Of a stretch of DNA of 64,000 nt, positions 9,956 to 17,996 are shown piece by piece (position 1 is the first letter of the stretch; each line of letters opens with the position of its first letter). The position numbers were made by a program, and so were the translations under genes. The notes under the pieces are model-generated. The model worked only from the letters and a program-made list of their open reading frames with translations, ran no database searches and was not told where the DNA came from. The stretch is from Pedobacter antarcticus (GTDB lineage Bacteria > Bacteroidota > Bacteroidia > Sphingobacteriales > Sphingobacteriaceae), in NCBI RefSeq assembly GCF_900112985.1, contig NZ_FONS01000009.1:62001-126000 (forward strand), written 5' to 3'.

Positions 9956-10438
9956 ATGGCAAATTGGTGCAGTAATACAGTTGTATTCGAGGGGAAACCC
10001 GAAACAATCACAGCAATACAGGAACTTTTTCAATCAATGAAGGAAAAGGAAGAAAAAATCGAAGAAGGACAATTACCCGAATTTATTTCTAAAGATAATG
10101 GTGGTTATTTCTTCAATATCTATTGGAATGAAGGCGATGAAGGACAATTTCAATATGAAACAAAGTGGTCACCAAATATGGAAATCATTCAAAAGATAGC
10201 GGAGCATTACGAAGTGAATTTCACACACGACTATGAAGAAATGGGCAATCTTGTATATGGCAGGGCAACATTTTATGACAAGCTACTCACAGATGTTTAT
10301 TTGGAAGACGTGGATTTTGAGCAATACGAATTTGATGAAGAAAACGAAACCTACCATTTTGAGGGTAATGATTACGAAAGCGATTACGAGATATTAGAAA
10401 ACTTGTTGGAGCGGAAAATTAAAATTCAAGAAACTTAA
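9956..10438 (+). CDS. YubB ferredoxin-like domain protein (DUF1281/Api92-like)
   Basis: 160 aa. The opening MANWCSNTVVFEG followed by an acidic alpha/beta domain (WSPNMEIIQKIAEHY) is the hallmark of the YubB/Api92 ferredoxin-like family carried by plasmids and phages. The C-terminal 50 residues are very acidic (many D/E), which may indicate nucleic-acid mimicry. Function unknown. 52 nt after the DUF932 gene. Confidence 0.8.
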   Translation: MANWCSNTVVFEGKPETITAIQELFQSMKEKEEKIEEGQLPEFISKDNGGYFFNIYWNEGDEGQFQYETKWSPNMEIIQKIAEHYEVNFTHDYEEMGNLVYGRATFYDKLLTDVYLEDVDFEQYEFDEENETYHFEGNDYESDYEILENLLERKIKIQET

Positions 10439-10449
10439 AACCAAAGGCA

Positions 10450-10788
10450 ATGGAAACAAGAACAATAGCTACAAAGTTTGTACGCCAAGATGTACCCGAA
10501 TTGGCAACCCTGCAAAATGCAAAGGTTTACCTATTAAGGGAAAAACTGAACAAAGGCGACAAGTTGAACCGAGCCGAAAAAAATTGGCTTGCCGAAGCAG
10601 TAAACCGAAACGCCTATTTCAAAAGAGCCGTCCCGCTTATGGGTTATCGTTTTGGTTTCTAGGATGTTTTAAAATCCTATATCGTAAAGCAGTACGGCAG
10701 TTGGGCAGAATACAACGCTCCCGACAAAACAAGTCTTAGAAGTATCATTTATGGTAGGATTGACCAAATAGCGGAAATCAGCAAATAA
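10450..10788 (+). pseudogene. Small ICE protein interrupted by an in-frame TAG
   Basis: Reads 70 codons from ATG (METRTIATKFVRQ...) to TAG at 10660-10662, then continues in the same frame for 41 more codons (DVLKSYIVKQYGSW..., ending AEISK) to TAA at 10786. The post-stop part looks coding (balanced composition, no further stops), and the gap to the next gene is normal only if the longer frame is the gene. Most simply, a nonsense mutation has truncated a 112-aa protein at codon 71. Readthrough cannot be excluded. I do not recognise a domain; the family role is unknown. Confidence 0.75.
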
Positions 10789-10806
10789 CACTTAAAGCCA
10801 AGTACG

Positions 10807-10989
10807 ATGAAAATCATAGATAAAAAAGGGAATTGGATTGAAGTTACCGACCTCATAAAAGCTATTCAACAAACAGGTTGGTATAAAGAATATCAGCACG
10901 ACCCACCAACAGAAACAGACAAGGAAAGACAGGAATATTGGGCAGATATGCACGAGAAACTTAAAAAAGAAAAAAGTATTAACAATTAA
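10807..10989 (+). CDS. Hypothetical small protein of the PRTRC operon
   Basis: 60 aa, starting MKIIDKKGNWIEVTDL, with a C-terminal charged helix rich in E/K and W residues. No family recognised. It fits the operon spacing (18 nt after the broken gene, 12 nt before PRTRC E), which is the main evidence that it is expressed. Confidence 0.65.
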   Translation: MKIIDKKGNWIEVTDLIKAIQQTGWYKEYQHDPPTETDKERQEYWADMHEKLKKEKSINN

Positions 10990-11001
10990 AATTTTAGAAC
11001 G

Positions 11002-11604
11002 ATGAACACCAATTTTTTCAATCAGATACAGCAGTTAGACTTTACAGGAGTATTACAACTGAACATTTCAAAAGGAATAGAAAGCAACCTAATTGTAACA
11101 GTATTGCTCAATAACGAACAATGCGGAGATAGTGCAAAAAACCTAATTCCACCATTGACCTTTAACGCCACACCCCAGGAGTTTGACGAGGGATTTTTTG
11201 AGCAGATAACCACACCTATACAAAAGGTATCGAGCTTAATGGTGGATATGGAGAAATTTCAAAAGCAACTTGATGAAGCCAAAGCACAATCGGCAATCGA
11301 GAAAGCAAAAACCGAAAAAGAGAAAAAAGAAAAAGAAGTCAAAGACAAGAAGTTTAAAGATGCAATGGCAAAGGCGGACGAGTTGGAGAAAGAGGGCAAA
11401 TTCCGTGAAGCGTGGATAAAAGTTCCCGATATAACGGAGTTTCCCGAAAAAGCAGACGAGATACGCAAACGCAAAACCTCATTATCAGACAAGTTTGCCA
11501 CGCCGAGCCTTTTCGGAGCAATTGACGAAACAAAACCCAAACTTCTACAAGCGGAAGCAGTTGCGGACGATTATCCTATTGATGAAGCGGACGAAGAAGA
11601 ATAA
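11002..11604 (+). CDS. PRTRC system protein E
   Basis: 200 aa. The N-terminal beta-rich domain (MNTNFFNQIQQLDFTGVLQLN; GSVLs replaced by IVTVLLNN) and PLTFNATPQEFDEGFF match the PRTRC E pattern. A Lys/Glu-rich coiled coil occupies residues about 90-130, and the C-terminus is acidic (DEADEEE). PRTRC (ParB-related, ThiF-related cassette) proteins occur on plasmids and ICEs; their joint function is not established. Next to PRTRC C. Confidence 0.85.
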   Translation: MNTNFFNQIQQLDFTGVLQLNISKGIESNLIVTVLLNNEQCGDSAKNLIPPLTFNATPQEFDEGFFEQITTPIQKVSSLMVDMEKFQKQLDEAKAQSAIEKAKTEKEKKEKEVKDKKFKDAMAKADELEKEGKFREAWIKVPDITEFPEKADEIRKRKTSLSDKFATPSLFGAIDETKPKLLQAEAVADDYPIDEADEEE

Positions 11605-11631
11605 AAGTGTTAACCCCAAAATTAGAAAGTT

Positions 11632-11850
11632 ATGTTATTAGCAACCCAATTAGAGCGAGTGTTTATACTCAAAGATAAAGGACAGGACATCAGACTGACC
11701 GACCCCGAACCACGTTGGAGCGTGGAAGCCGTAATGAATTTTTACGCCAATATGTACCCGATTTTGACAACGGCAAAAGTATCTGCACCACAAATAAAAG
11801 ACGATGCAGTCGAGTACAAGTTTGAGAGTGTAATGGGTACGAAAGGTTAA
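11632..11850 (+). CDS. PRTRC system protein C
   Basis: 72 aa. The opening LERVFILKDKGQDIRLTDP and the middle WSVEAVMNFYANMYPILTTA are characteristic of PRTRC protein C, as is its small size. Between E and the F-like protein in the usual cassette order. Confidence 0.88.
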   Translation: MLLATQLERVFILKDKGQDIRLTDPEPRWSVEAVMNFYANMYPILTTAKVSAPQIKDDAVEYKFESVMGTKG

Positions 11851-11865
11851 CCAAATATTAAAGCG

Positions 11866-13032
11866 ATGAATTATGCAACGCAACATCATATCGGGAACTA
11901 TCAGCATACCCGAACAGAAACGACAACGGCAATTGCACCGACAGTTGGGCGAGTTCGCCAATTTGATGCAAAGACCAAAGGACGCAAACCAAGTGCAGAA
12001 AGACAAGCAGAAATCCGTACCAATAGCAATGCTACCAATGGTATTCTAAAGTGTACGTTTCTGCCCAAACTAAAAACGGCATCATCCGTACAGGCTTGTC
12101 AGAAAACGGAGAGGGATTTTTACAAGTCCCTTTCCAAACTTGCCAAGCATTACAGGATTGAACCAATGCAGACCAACAGTTTTAAGTTTCCCTACAATAT
12201 AACATTGGCTATGTGGGATATGGAAAACAAAGTAAAGCGTACCAACAGCAATTGGGATGGTTTCAGATTGGTAAAGGATAGCAGGAAAACCTATTTTATA
12301 GGCGAGGAACGATACAACACAGGAACAACCTTGTATTACATTCCCGTTGTGCCACTCTTTAAAATGCTCAAAGACCCAAAGCGTAAAAAGACCGCACAGC
12401 TTTTACTATCGGTATGTAGTTATCTGTATCATATCGCTCAAATTCCGTATTACAGGCAGGAAGAAAGTTATCTATATTGGTTGTACGAAATGATGACAGA
12501 TTGGGTGGAACAAGACGAGGAAACGGCAGAAACCGAAACCAACAAACGTGAATTGAGAAATGCCGAATACATTGGCGATAAAATAGAAAAAAAGCTATTT
12601 AACCGTATCAATCTAAAGGTATTTGAACAGCGTTTGAACCGATTTAAAATTGCTGATGCGTTCGATAACGGATGCTGGCAAGTGGCTTGTAATGCGTTTG
12701 ACCTTTTTACTGAATATCCGAATGCAAGCATTTTCCGAAACGCACCAATATCCGAAGAAGACCCTTATAATGATGATGACGAGAATGAAATAATCGGAAT
12801 GGAAAAATACATTTCATTTATTGCAGATACTAAAGGCTGGTTGTACGAAAGTCTTTCAGATACCATCAACAATGAATTTAACGAGTACGGAGCAATGGCA
12901 GAACCTACTATTTCCAAGCGATTTGACGGAAGTGAAATACCAACAGCAAACCTTGATTTTGAGAACCGTTTATTTGGTTTATTGAATGATTTGAGTGGAT
13001 TATTATATGAATACAAAACGATAGAAAAATGA
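11866..13032 (+). CDS. PRTRC cassette protein, F-like by position
   Basis: 388 aa, soluble, mostly helical, with acidic stretches (EEDPYNDDDENE near residue 305). It lies between PRTRC C and B and overlaps the B start by 4 nt (ATGA), so the two are translationally coupled. I assign it as the counterpart of PRTRC protein F from length and position only; sequence similarity could not be tested. The N-terminal 60 residues are basic and low-complexity. Confidence 0.6.
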   Translation: MNYATQHHIGNYQHTRTETTTAIAPTVGRVRQFDAKTKGRKPSAERQAEIRTNSNATNGILKCTFLPKLKTASSVQACQKTERDFYKSLSKLAKHYRIEPMQTNSFKFPYNITLAMWDMENKVKRTNSNWDGFRLVKDSRKTYFIGEERYNTGTTLYYIPVVPLFKMLKDPKRKKTAQLLLSVCSYLYHIAQIPYYRQEESYLYWLYEMMTDWVEQDEETAETETNKRELRNAEYIGDKIEKKLFNRINLKVFEQRLNRFKIADAFDNGCWQVACNAFDLFTEYPNASIFRNAPISEEDPYNDDDENEIIGMEKYISFIADTKGWLYESLSDTINNEFNEYGAMAEPTISKRFDGSEIPTANLDFENRLFGLLNDLSGLLYEYKTIEK

Positions 13033-13751
13033 ACACCTTAAACGACATAACCAAAGACTTCGGCACATTGTACCATCCAAAATCTGCTTTAGTTTTCTAC
13101 GAAGCCAATGGAAAAGATACCGATATGTTCGTGGAGCATTTTGATATGGACAACAATGGAATACCTATCAATGCGCATCCATTAACTGTAAAAGAAGCCA
13201 ATGTATTGGCTAAGTCCTTACAGACCGATGATGAAAAGAACCAAGCTTTTTTAAAACCAAAAGGGATATTGCCCACTAATATTCTGCATATCAATCCGAG
13301 TGCTGAAAAAGCCACGGTATTATGGTACACGAAAGCAAAGCAAAGACAACTTTATTTTGTGGACAGTTTGGGCATACCCAACGGAAAAGCACAAGTACCG
13401 CCAATGCTTTGGTTGGCAAGCAAAAACAGCCTTTCTGTATTTGCTTTGGCAAACGACAGAAGACCCACCGAGAAAACGCCTTTGCATTATGCACCTTTCT
13501 TCAATATCTACGAAAAAGGCAATGTATGTATGGGTACTGTGGGTATTGACGTCAAAAATTCGGCTTCGGTTGAGGAATTTATACAGGCGTGGGAACATTA
13601 TTTTTTCAATTCCTATTTCAGTCATTCATTATGCGAAAACGTGACAAGAAAAAACATTGTAACCCTTTGGAAAGACCTTATCAACACAGATAAACCCTTT
13701 CGTAAAGAGGTATTGAAAAAGAACAATAAAACCCTTAAAAATCTATTGTGA
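13029..13751 (+). CDS. PRTRC system protein B
   Basis: 240 aa. Landmarks include HPLTVKEANVLAKSL in the N-terminal half, the WYTKAKQRQLYF strand and the PMLWLASKNSLSVFAL segment, all typical of PRTRC B. It overlaps both neighbours by a few bases (ATGA upstream; GTGATGA downstream), which points to strict co-translation with the F-like protein and ThiF. Confidence 0.87.
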   Translation: MNTLNDITKDFGTLYHPKSALVFYEANGKDTDMFVEHFDMDNNGIPINAHPLTVKEANVLAKSLQTDDEKNQAFLKPKGILPTNILHINPSAEKATVLWYTKAKQRQLYFVDSLGIPNGKAQVPPMLWLASKNSLSVFALANDRRPTEKTPLHYAPFFNIYEKGNVCMGTVGIDVKNSASVEEFIQAWEHYFFNSYFSHSLCENVTRKNIVTLWKDLINTDKPFRKEVLKKNNKTLKNLL

Positions 13752-14559
13752 TGAATACAGCAAAAACAGCAGTACATTTTACAGATAATTACCTGCTCAA
13801 TCCAACCAATCCGATTTCGGTAAACCTTATCGGAGCAGGTGGCACAGGTTCAAAAGTATTGACCGCCTTAATGGAAATAAACGAAAGTTTGATAGCATTG
13901 GAACACGCAGGGTTACAAGTGTCCGCCTTTGGGATGATGATGTTATCACAAGTGCCAATTTGGGCAGACAGCGTTTTGCAGAAAGTGAAACAGGATTATA
14001 CAAATCCGTTGCTTTAATCAACCGATGCAACCGTTGGGCAGGTACAAATTGGAAAGCCGAAACGGTAAAATTTGAAAAAGATAATTTTGGCAGATTGCCC
14101 GAAGAAGCAAGGGCAGTTATTACCATTACTTGTGTGGATGGCGTACAGGCAAGGTTTGGCGTTGCTGAAATTTTAAAAGAAATAAGCTACCGCAGACACT
14201 ATCAAGATGAGCCAAAATATTGGGTTGACTTTGGAAATAGCCAACACACAGGGCAAGTTATATTATCCACCATCGGAGAGATAAAACAACCAAATTCTGA
14301 AAAGTACGAAACGGTGGCAAGCCTGCCATTTGTTACCGATGAATTTGGCGAACTATTGAAGCAATCTGAACAAGAGGACAGCACGCCAAGTTGCTCACTT
14401 GCTGAAGCGTTGGAACACCAAGATTTGTTTATCAATTCATCGCTTACACAAATGGGTTGTTCTTTGTTATGGAACTTGTTTCGCAGGGGAATGACTGAAT
14501 ACAAAGGATTTTTTCACAATCTGAAAGATTTCCGCACCCACCCGATAAAAGTTGCCTAA
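13748..14559 (+). pseudogene. PRTRC ThiF-family protein, frameshifted
   Basis: The E1-like/ThiF Rossmann start is intact: VNLIGAGGTGSKVLTAL (GxGGxGS nucleotide loop, residues about 30-38). After GLQV (codon ending 13921) the family continuation RLWDDDVITSANLGRQRF is found only in the next frame, from 13924. Two leftover bases (TC) mean that one base is missing. The in-frame reading stops at 14015-14017; the shifted frame runs to 14559. A single-base loss in a CC run explains it: mutation or sequencing error. Adenylating enzyme of the ubiquitin-activating superfamily; its target in PRTRC is unknown. Confidence 0.88.
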
Positions 14560-14575
14560 AAGCCGAAATCGGCGG

Positions 14576-14618
14576 GCAAAAATGCAATTCCTCCCTACGG
14601 TCGGAAACGCATTTTTGC
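14576..14618. repeat. 10-bp perfect inverted repeat downstream of ThiF
   Basis: GCAAAAATGC (14576-14585) and GCATTTTTGC (14609-14618), separated by 23 nt. The left arm sequence recurs at 14643-14652 (GCAAAAATGC). Could be a protein-binding site or recombination end; no T-tract follows, so it is unlikely to be a terminator. Confidence 0.55.
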
Positions 14619-14710
14619 GGTTTAAAGCGGATGCAATCACTTTGCAAAAATGCACCGGCTCACAATTCCATTTCCTTACATTTTACCAAACAGGTTGCGA
14701 GTTTTTTGCG

Positions 14711-14735
14711 TGGGATATTCAGTATCCCATTTTTT
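14711..14735 (+). terminator. Rho-independent terminator of the ssb-PRTRC operon
   Basis: TGGGATA (14711-14717) and TATCCCA (14723-14729) with a 5-nt loop and six T (14730-14735). Confidence 0.92.
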
Positions 14736-14828
14736 GTTTTTGGTAATGACTTCTTTTCTTTTCACACAGCGACCAAAGAAAAGATTCTGTGTTGTAAAAC
14801 AATTTTTTTTAGTTTTTTTGGTGTTAAA

Positions 14829-14859
14829 TTGTGTACAATAACTATAAATTGTACTTTTG
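14829..14859 (+). promoter_or_regulatory. Bacteroidota-type promoter (TTG, 20 nt, TACTTTTG)
   Basis: The -33 TTG (14829-14831) is followed after 20 nt by TACTTTTG (14852-14859), a full match to TAnnTTTG. The predicted start is about 14864. The only reading frame directly below it is a 14-codon ATG frame (14869-14913, MKRTVQISSQVTPP). It may drive sulP through a long leader, or be the orphaned promoter of a displaced gene. Confidence 0.7.
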
Positions 14860-15035
14860 CACCACTCAATGAAAAGAACAGTACAAATATCATCCCAAGT
14901 TACTCCGCCTTGATCTTAGGCTAACTGTTATATTTCCCAATTTTAATTTATTGGCTTTTTTATCGTACCCAAAGGTTTTTTCTTTTGGTGCATCTCTTTT
15001 TTATTTACATTTTTAATATTTAAACATACTTTTTT

Positions 15036-16571
15036 ATGCAGAAAGTTATTAATCTGTTTGATTTCAAACAGAAAATTAATTACAAAAACGAAATTCTTGC
15101 GGGTCTTGCGGTGGCTATGACCATGATACCTGAGTCTTTATCCTTTGCTATTCTGGCAGGGCTTTCGCCTTTGACAGGGCTTTATGCAGCTTTTTTAATG
15201 GGTATTGTTACTGCAATTTTGGGAGGCAGACCCGGAATGGTTTCTGGGGGAGCCGGAGCAACGGTAGTAGTACTTATCGCATTGGCAGCATCACACGGTG
15301 TGGAATATCTTTTTGCTGCGGTTATATTAGCAGGTGTACTGCAATTTTCAGTAGGAATTTTTAAACTGGGTAAATTTGTCCGCCTGATCCCACAACCAGT
15401 AATGTATGGTTTTTTAAACGGCCTTGCAGTAATCATTTTCATGGCACAGGTAGCTCAATTTAAAGTTGTAGAAAACGGGATAGAAGGTTGGATGCAGGGG
15501 CCGGCGCTTTATCTAATGGCTGGATTGACATTATTAACTATAGCCATCGTATTTATATTGCCAAAATTTACAAAAGCGGTTCCTGCATCTTTAGTAGCAA
15601 TAATAGTTGTCTTTGGTATTGTATATTTTTTCGGCATCGATACTAAAAAAGTTATTGATATCGCCTCTGTAGGAGGCTCTTTACCTTCATTTCACATCCC
15701 TGCTATTCCTTTTACTCTGGAAACATTGAAAATTATTTTCCCTTATGCCTTGGTAATGGCAGGGGTTGGATTGATTGAAAGTCTGTTAACGCTTAATATG
15801 GTTGATGAAATAACCGGCACAAAAGGACAATCTAACCGTGAGGCTGCCGCACAAGGTATAGCCAATATCACCAACGGTTTCTTCGGAGGAATGGGTGGAT
15901 GTGCAATGGTTGCCCAGACTTTAGTGAATGTAGGAGCTGGAGGAAGAGCCAGACTTTCTTCAATAGTTGCAGCCATAGCAATCTTATTGATCATTCTTGT
16001 TGCTGGTCCTGTAATCGAGCAAATTCCAATGGCGGCATTAGTCGGGGTGATGATGATGGTAGCTATAGGTACATTTGAGTGGGTCAGCTTTCGAATTATT
16101 AATAAAATGCCTCGACACGATATTTTTATTGGCATGTTGGTAGCAGTTATAACCATAGTATTGCACAACTTAGCTTTAGCGGTTTTGATTGGTGTAGTCA
16201 TTTCGGCTCTAGTATTTGCCTGGGAGAGTGCTAAAAGAATACGTGCAAGAAAATATGTAGATGAAGATGGTGTAAAGCATTACGAAATTTTTGGGCCGCT
16301 CTTCTTTGGTTCTACTGCCGCATTTATTGAAAAATTTGACGTACTAAATGACCCGAATGAAGTTGTAATTGATTTTAAGGAAAGTAAAGTAGTTGATATG
16401 TCTGCTATTGAAGCTTTAAATAAAATTACGGAGAAGTATCACAAGGAAGGTAAAAAACTACATTTACGTCATTTAAGCCAAGATTGCAGGCAATTACTTA
16501 AAAATGCAGAAACAGTTATTGATGTGAATATTATTGAAGATCCTACCTACAAAGTAATGACTAATAAATAG
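15036..16571 (+). CDS. SulP family anion (sulfate) permease with STAS domain
   Basis: 511 aa. Roughly 10-12 membrane helices occupy residues 20-390; SulP landmarks are GLAVAMTMIPESLSFAILAG and LYAAFLMGIVTAILGGRPG. A C-terminal STAS domain covers about residues 420-505 (EVVIDFKESKVVDMSAIEAL). Shorter than plant SulP proteins but normal for bacterial SulP/BicA-like permeases. Transports sulfate or a related anion across the inner membrane. First gene of the oxyanion/arsenic cargo, 111 nt before arsR, so it is probably a separate unit. Confidence 0.9.
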   Translation: MQKVINLFDFKQKINYKNEILAGLAVAMTMIPESLSFAILAGLSPLTGLYAAFLMGIVTAILGGRPGMVSGGAGATVVVLIALAASHGVEYLFAAVILAGVLQFSVGIFKLGKFVRLIPQPVMYGFLNGLAVIIFMAQVAQFKVVENGIEGWMQGPALYLMAGLTLLTIAIVFILPKFTKAVPASLVAIIVVFGIVYFFGIDTKKVIDIASVGGSLPSFHIPAIPFTLETLKIIFPYALVMAGVGLIESLLTLNMVDEITGTKGQSNREAAAQGIANITNGFFGGMGGCAMVAQTLVNVGAGGRARLSSIVAAIAILLIILVAGPVIEQIPMAALVGVMMMVAIGTFEWVSFRIINKMPRHDIFIGMLVAVITIVLHNLALAVLIGVVISALVFAWESAKRIRARKYVDEDGVKHYEIFGPLFFGSTAAFIEKFDVLNDPNEVVIDFKESKVVDMSAIEALNKITEKYHKEGKKLHLRHLSQDCRQLLKNAETVIDVNIIEDPTYKVMTNK

Positions 16572-16644
16572 CATCGGAATACCCAAGTTTAATATTACAA
16601 CTACAGCAATAATTTTAAAAAAAATTATTGCTGTTTAAATTTAT

Positions 16645-16662
16645 TATCGTAATATTGCGATA
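16645..16662 (+). promoter_or_regulatory. ArsR operator-like palindrome before arsR
   Basis: TATCGTAATATTGCGATA: the arms TATCG and CGATA are perfect inverted repeats, 20 nt upstream of the arsR ATG. Near copies occur at 17033-17050 (15/18) and 22579-22596 (14/18), so it is a credible autoregulatory operator. Confidence 0.7.
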
Positions 16663-16682
16663 TATTTATTTTTATAAAACTG

Positions 16683-17012
16683 ATGGGTGTCACAAAAACC
16701 GAAATTTTTACAGAACAGCAGAACCATTTAGCTAGTATTTTAAAGGCACTGGCTCATCCTGCTCGTATAGCTATACTGCAACATATCATTAAACAAAATG
16801 CCTGCATCTGTAATGATCTTGTAGAAGAATTGGGATTGGCACAAGCGACAATTTCACAACACTTGAAAGAGCTGAAAAATATTGGTATCATTAAAGGAAA
16901 TATAGAAGGAACTAGTGTATGTTACTGTATTAATGAAACAGTCTGGAATGAGATTAAGAAGGAACTCAATAGCTTTTTTGTCGAGAATGTAAATAGTAAA
17001 GAATGCTGTTAA
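16683..17012 (+). CDS. arsR: ArsR-family metalloregulator (arsenic cargo)
   Basis: 109 aa. Winged-helix repressor: ALAHPARIAILQHI (helix 1-2), then DLVEELGLAQATISQHLKEL as the recognition helix. Candidate As(III) ligands are Cys41 and Cys43 (ACICND) at the start of the DNA-binding helix, plus a terminal Cys108-Cys109 pair. Likely dissociates from DNA on binding arsenite or antimonite. The operator-like palindromes before this gene, before the next gene and before nhaA make those its probable targets. Confidence 0.92.
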   Translation: MGVTKTEIFTEQQNHLASILKALAHPARIAILQHIIKQNACICNDLVEELGLAQATISQHLKELKNIGIIKGNIEGTSVCYCINETVWNEIKKELNSFFVENVNSKECC

Positions 17013-17032
17013 GCTTTTTTTTAACACCAAAT

Positions 17033-17050
17033 CATCGTAACATTGCAATA
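17033..17050 (+). promoter_or_regulatory. Second ArsR operator-like site, before the DUF6428 gene
   Basis: CATCGTAACATTGCAATA matches the 16645 palindrome at 15 of 18 positions. It sits 28 nt upstream of the ATG at 17079, so it can control the DUF6428-DoxX-ChrA-ACR3 run independently of arsR. Confidence 0.65.
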
Positions 17051-17078
17051 TAACATTTATTGAGTTAATATCAGAAAT

Positions 17079-17552
17079 ATGAAGCTATCAAAAATTAAAG
17101 AAATCCTGCCAACATTAGTAAATGTTGGATTTCAATTAGAAAACGGAACCTTAGTTCCAGAACATTTCCACGTTACCGAAGTGGGACAAATTACTAAAAA
17201 CTTTATAGACTGTGGTGGCGTAATCCGTTCGGAAAAAGTTGTAAACTTCCAATTATGGAATGCAGACGATTTCGAGCACAAATTAAAGCCAGCTAAGCTA
17301 TTAAACATCATCAAGCTATCCGAAGAAAAATTGGGCATAGAAGATGCGGAAATTGAAGTGGAATACCAAAGCGAAACGATTGGTAAGTATGATTTGGATT
17401 TCAACGGAGATACATTTGTACTGAAAAATAAAACAACAGCTTGTTTGGCTCAAGATGCCTGCGGTATTCCTTCCGAAAAAGTAAAGAAAAATTTGGCAGA
17501 ACTGCCTGTAAATAATGCTAATGCTTGTACTCCAGGTGGCGGATGTTGTTAA
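17079..17552 (+). CDS. DUF6428-type protein of arsenic operon
   Basis: 157 aa, soluble. An N-terminal domain (MKLSKIKEILPTL, VPEHFHVTEVG) is followed by a Cys-rich C-terminus (ACLAQDACG, then CTPGGGCC at the end). I recognise it as the uncharacterised family usually encoded between ArsR and arsenic efflux genes in Bacteroidota; the DUF number is from memory. The Cys tail, together with the context, suggests binding or relay of As(III), but no reaction is known. First gene after the second operator. Confidence 0.7.
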   Translation: MKLSKIKEILPTLVNVGFQLENGTLVPEHFHVTEVGQITKNFIDCGGVIRSEKVVNFQLWNADDFEHKLKPAKLLNIIKLSEEKLGIEDAEIEVEYQSETIGKYDLDFNGDTFVLKNKTTACLAQDACGIPSEKVKKNLAELPVNNANACTPGGGCC

Positions 17553-17564
17553 AATTGAATTTTT

Positions 17565-17996
17565 ATGTTTTCAAAAATCATTCATACAGATAATTCAAAG
17601 ACAACAATCATAATCCGACTGATTGTTGGAGGTGTTTTTTTATCGGAGGGCATTCAAAAATTGCTGTTTCCTGCCATTCGTGGAGCGGGACGGTTTGAAA
17701 AAATTGGCTTGCCATCGCCTGAATTTTTTGGAAGTTTTGTAGGCATATTTGAAATCCTTTGCGGAGCGTTTATTTTGCTGGGGTTGCTTACAAGGTTAGC
17801 AAGTATTCCGCTCATCATCATTATGCTGGTTGCCATTGCCACGACCAAAACATCTATTTTGGCTAGCGAGGGTATTTGGGAATTGCTGCACGGCAGCCGT
17901 ACGGATTGGGCGATGCTTTTGGGAAGTATGTTTTTGTTAATCAAAGGCGGAGGTAATTGGTCTATTGATAAAATCGTAATGAGAAATGGAGCGTGA
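17565..17996 (+). CDS. DoxX family membrane protein
   Basis: 143 aa with four predicted membrane helices. DoxX features: RLIVGGVFLSEGIQKLLFP near the N-terminus and GIFEILCGAFILLGLLTRLA in the middle. Overlaps the chrA start by 11 nt, so the two are translated together. DoxX proteins are linked to quinone/thiol redox in some bacteria; here the role is unknown. Confidence 0.85.
   Translation: MFSKIIHTDNSKTTIIIRLIVGGVFLSEGIQKLLFPAIRGAGRFEKIGLPSPEFFGSFVGIFEILCGAFILLGLLTRLASIPLIIIMLVAIATTKTSILASEGIWELLHGSRTDWAMLLGSMFLLIKGGGNWSIDKIVMRNGA

Larger units (their letters stand above)
14560..15035. other. 476-nt gene-free junction between backbone and arsenic cargo
   Basis: No supported gene. It holds a GCAAAAATGC/GCATTTTTGC inverted repeat, a strong terminator (14711-14735), an isolated promoter (14829-14859) followed by a 14-codon open frame (14869-14913), and about 120 nt of AT-rich leader before sulP containing an ACCCAAAG/CTTTTGGT hairpin near 14970. 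This looks like the seam where the cargo block joins the PRTRC backbone. Confidence 0.6.

Noticed and set aside
13748..14559. Programmed frameshift in ThiF
   Set aside because: No slippery heptamer or downstream pseudoknot is apparent around 13922; a one-base loss in CC is simpler.
14940..15035. Riboswitch in the sulP leader
   Set aside because: Only one short hairpin (ACCCAAAG/CTTTTGGT) is seen and no known aptamer pattern can be recognised by eye.
17079..17552. Arsenate reductase (ArsC)
   Set aside because: Cys residues are only at the C-terminus and no P-loop CX5R or ArsC CxxS-like motif is present.
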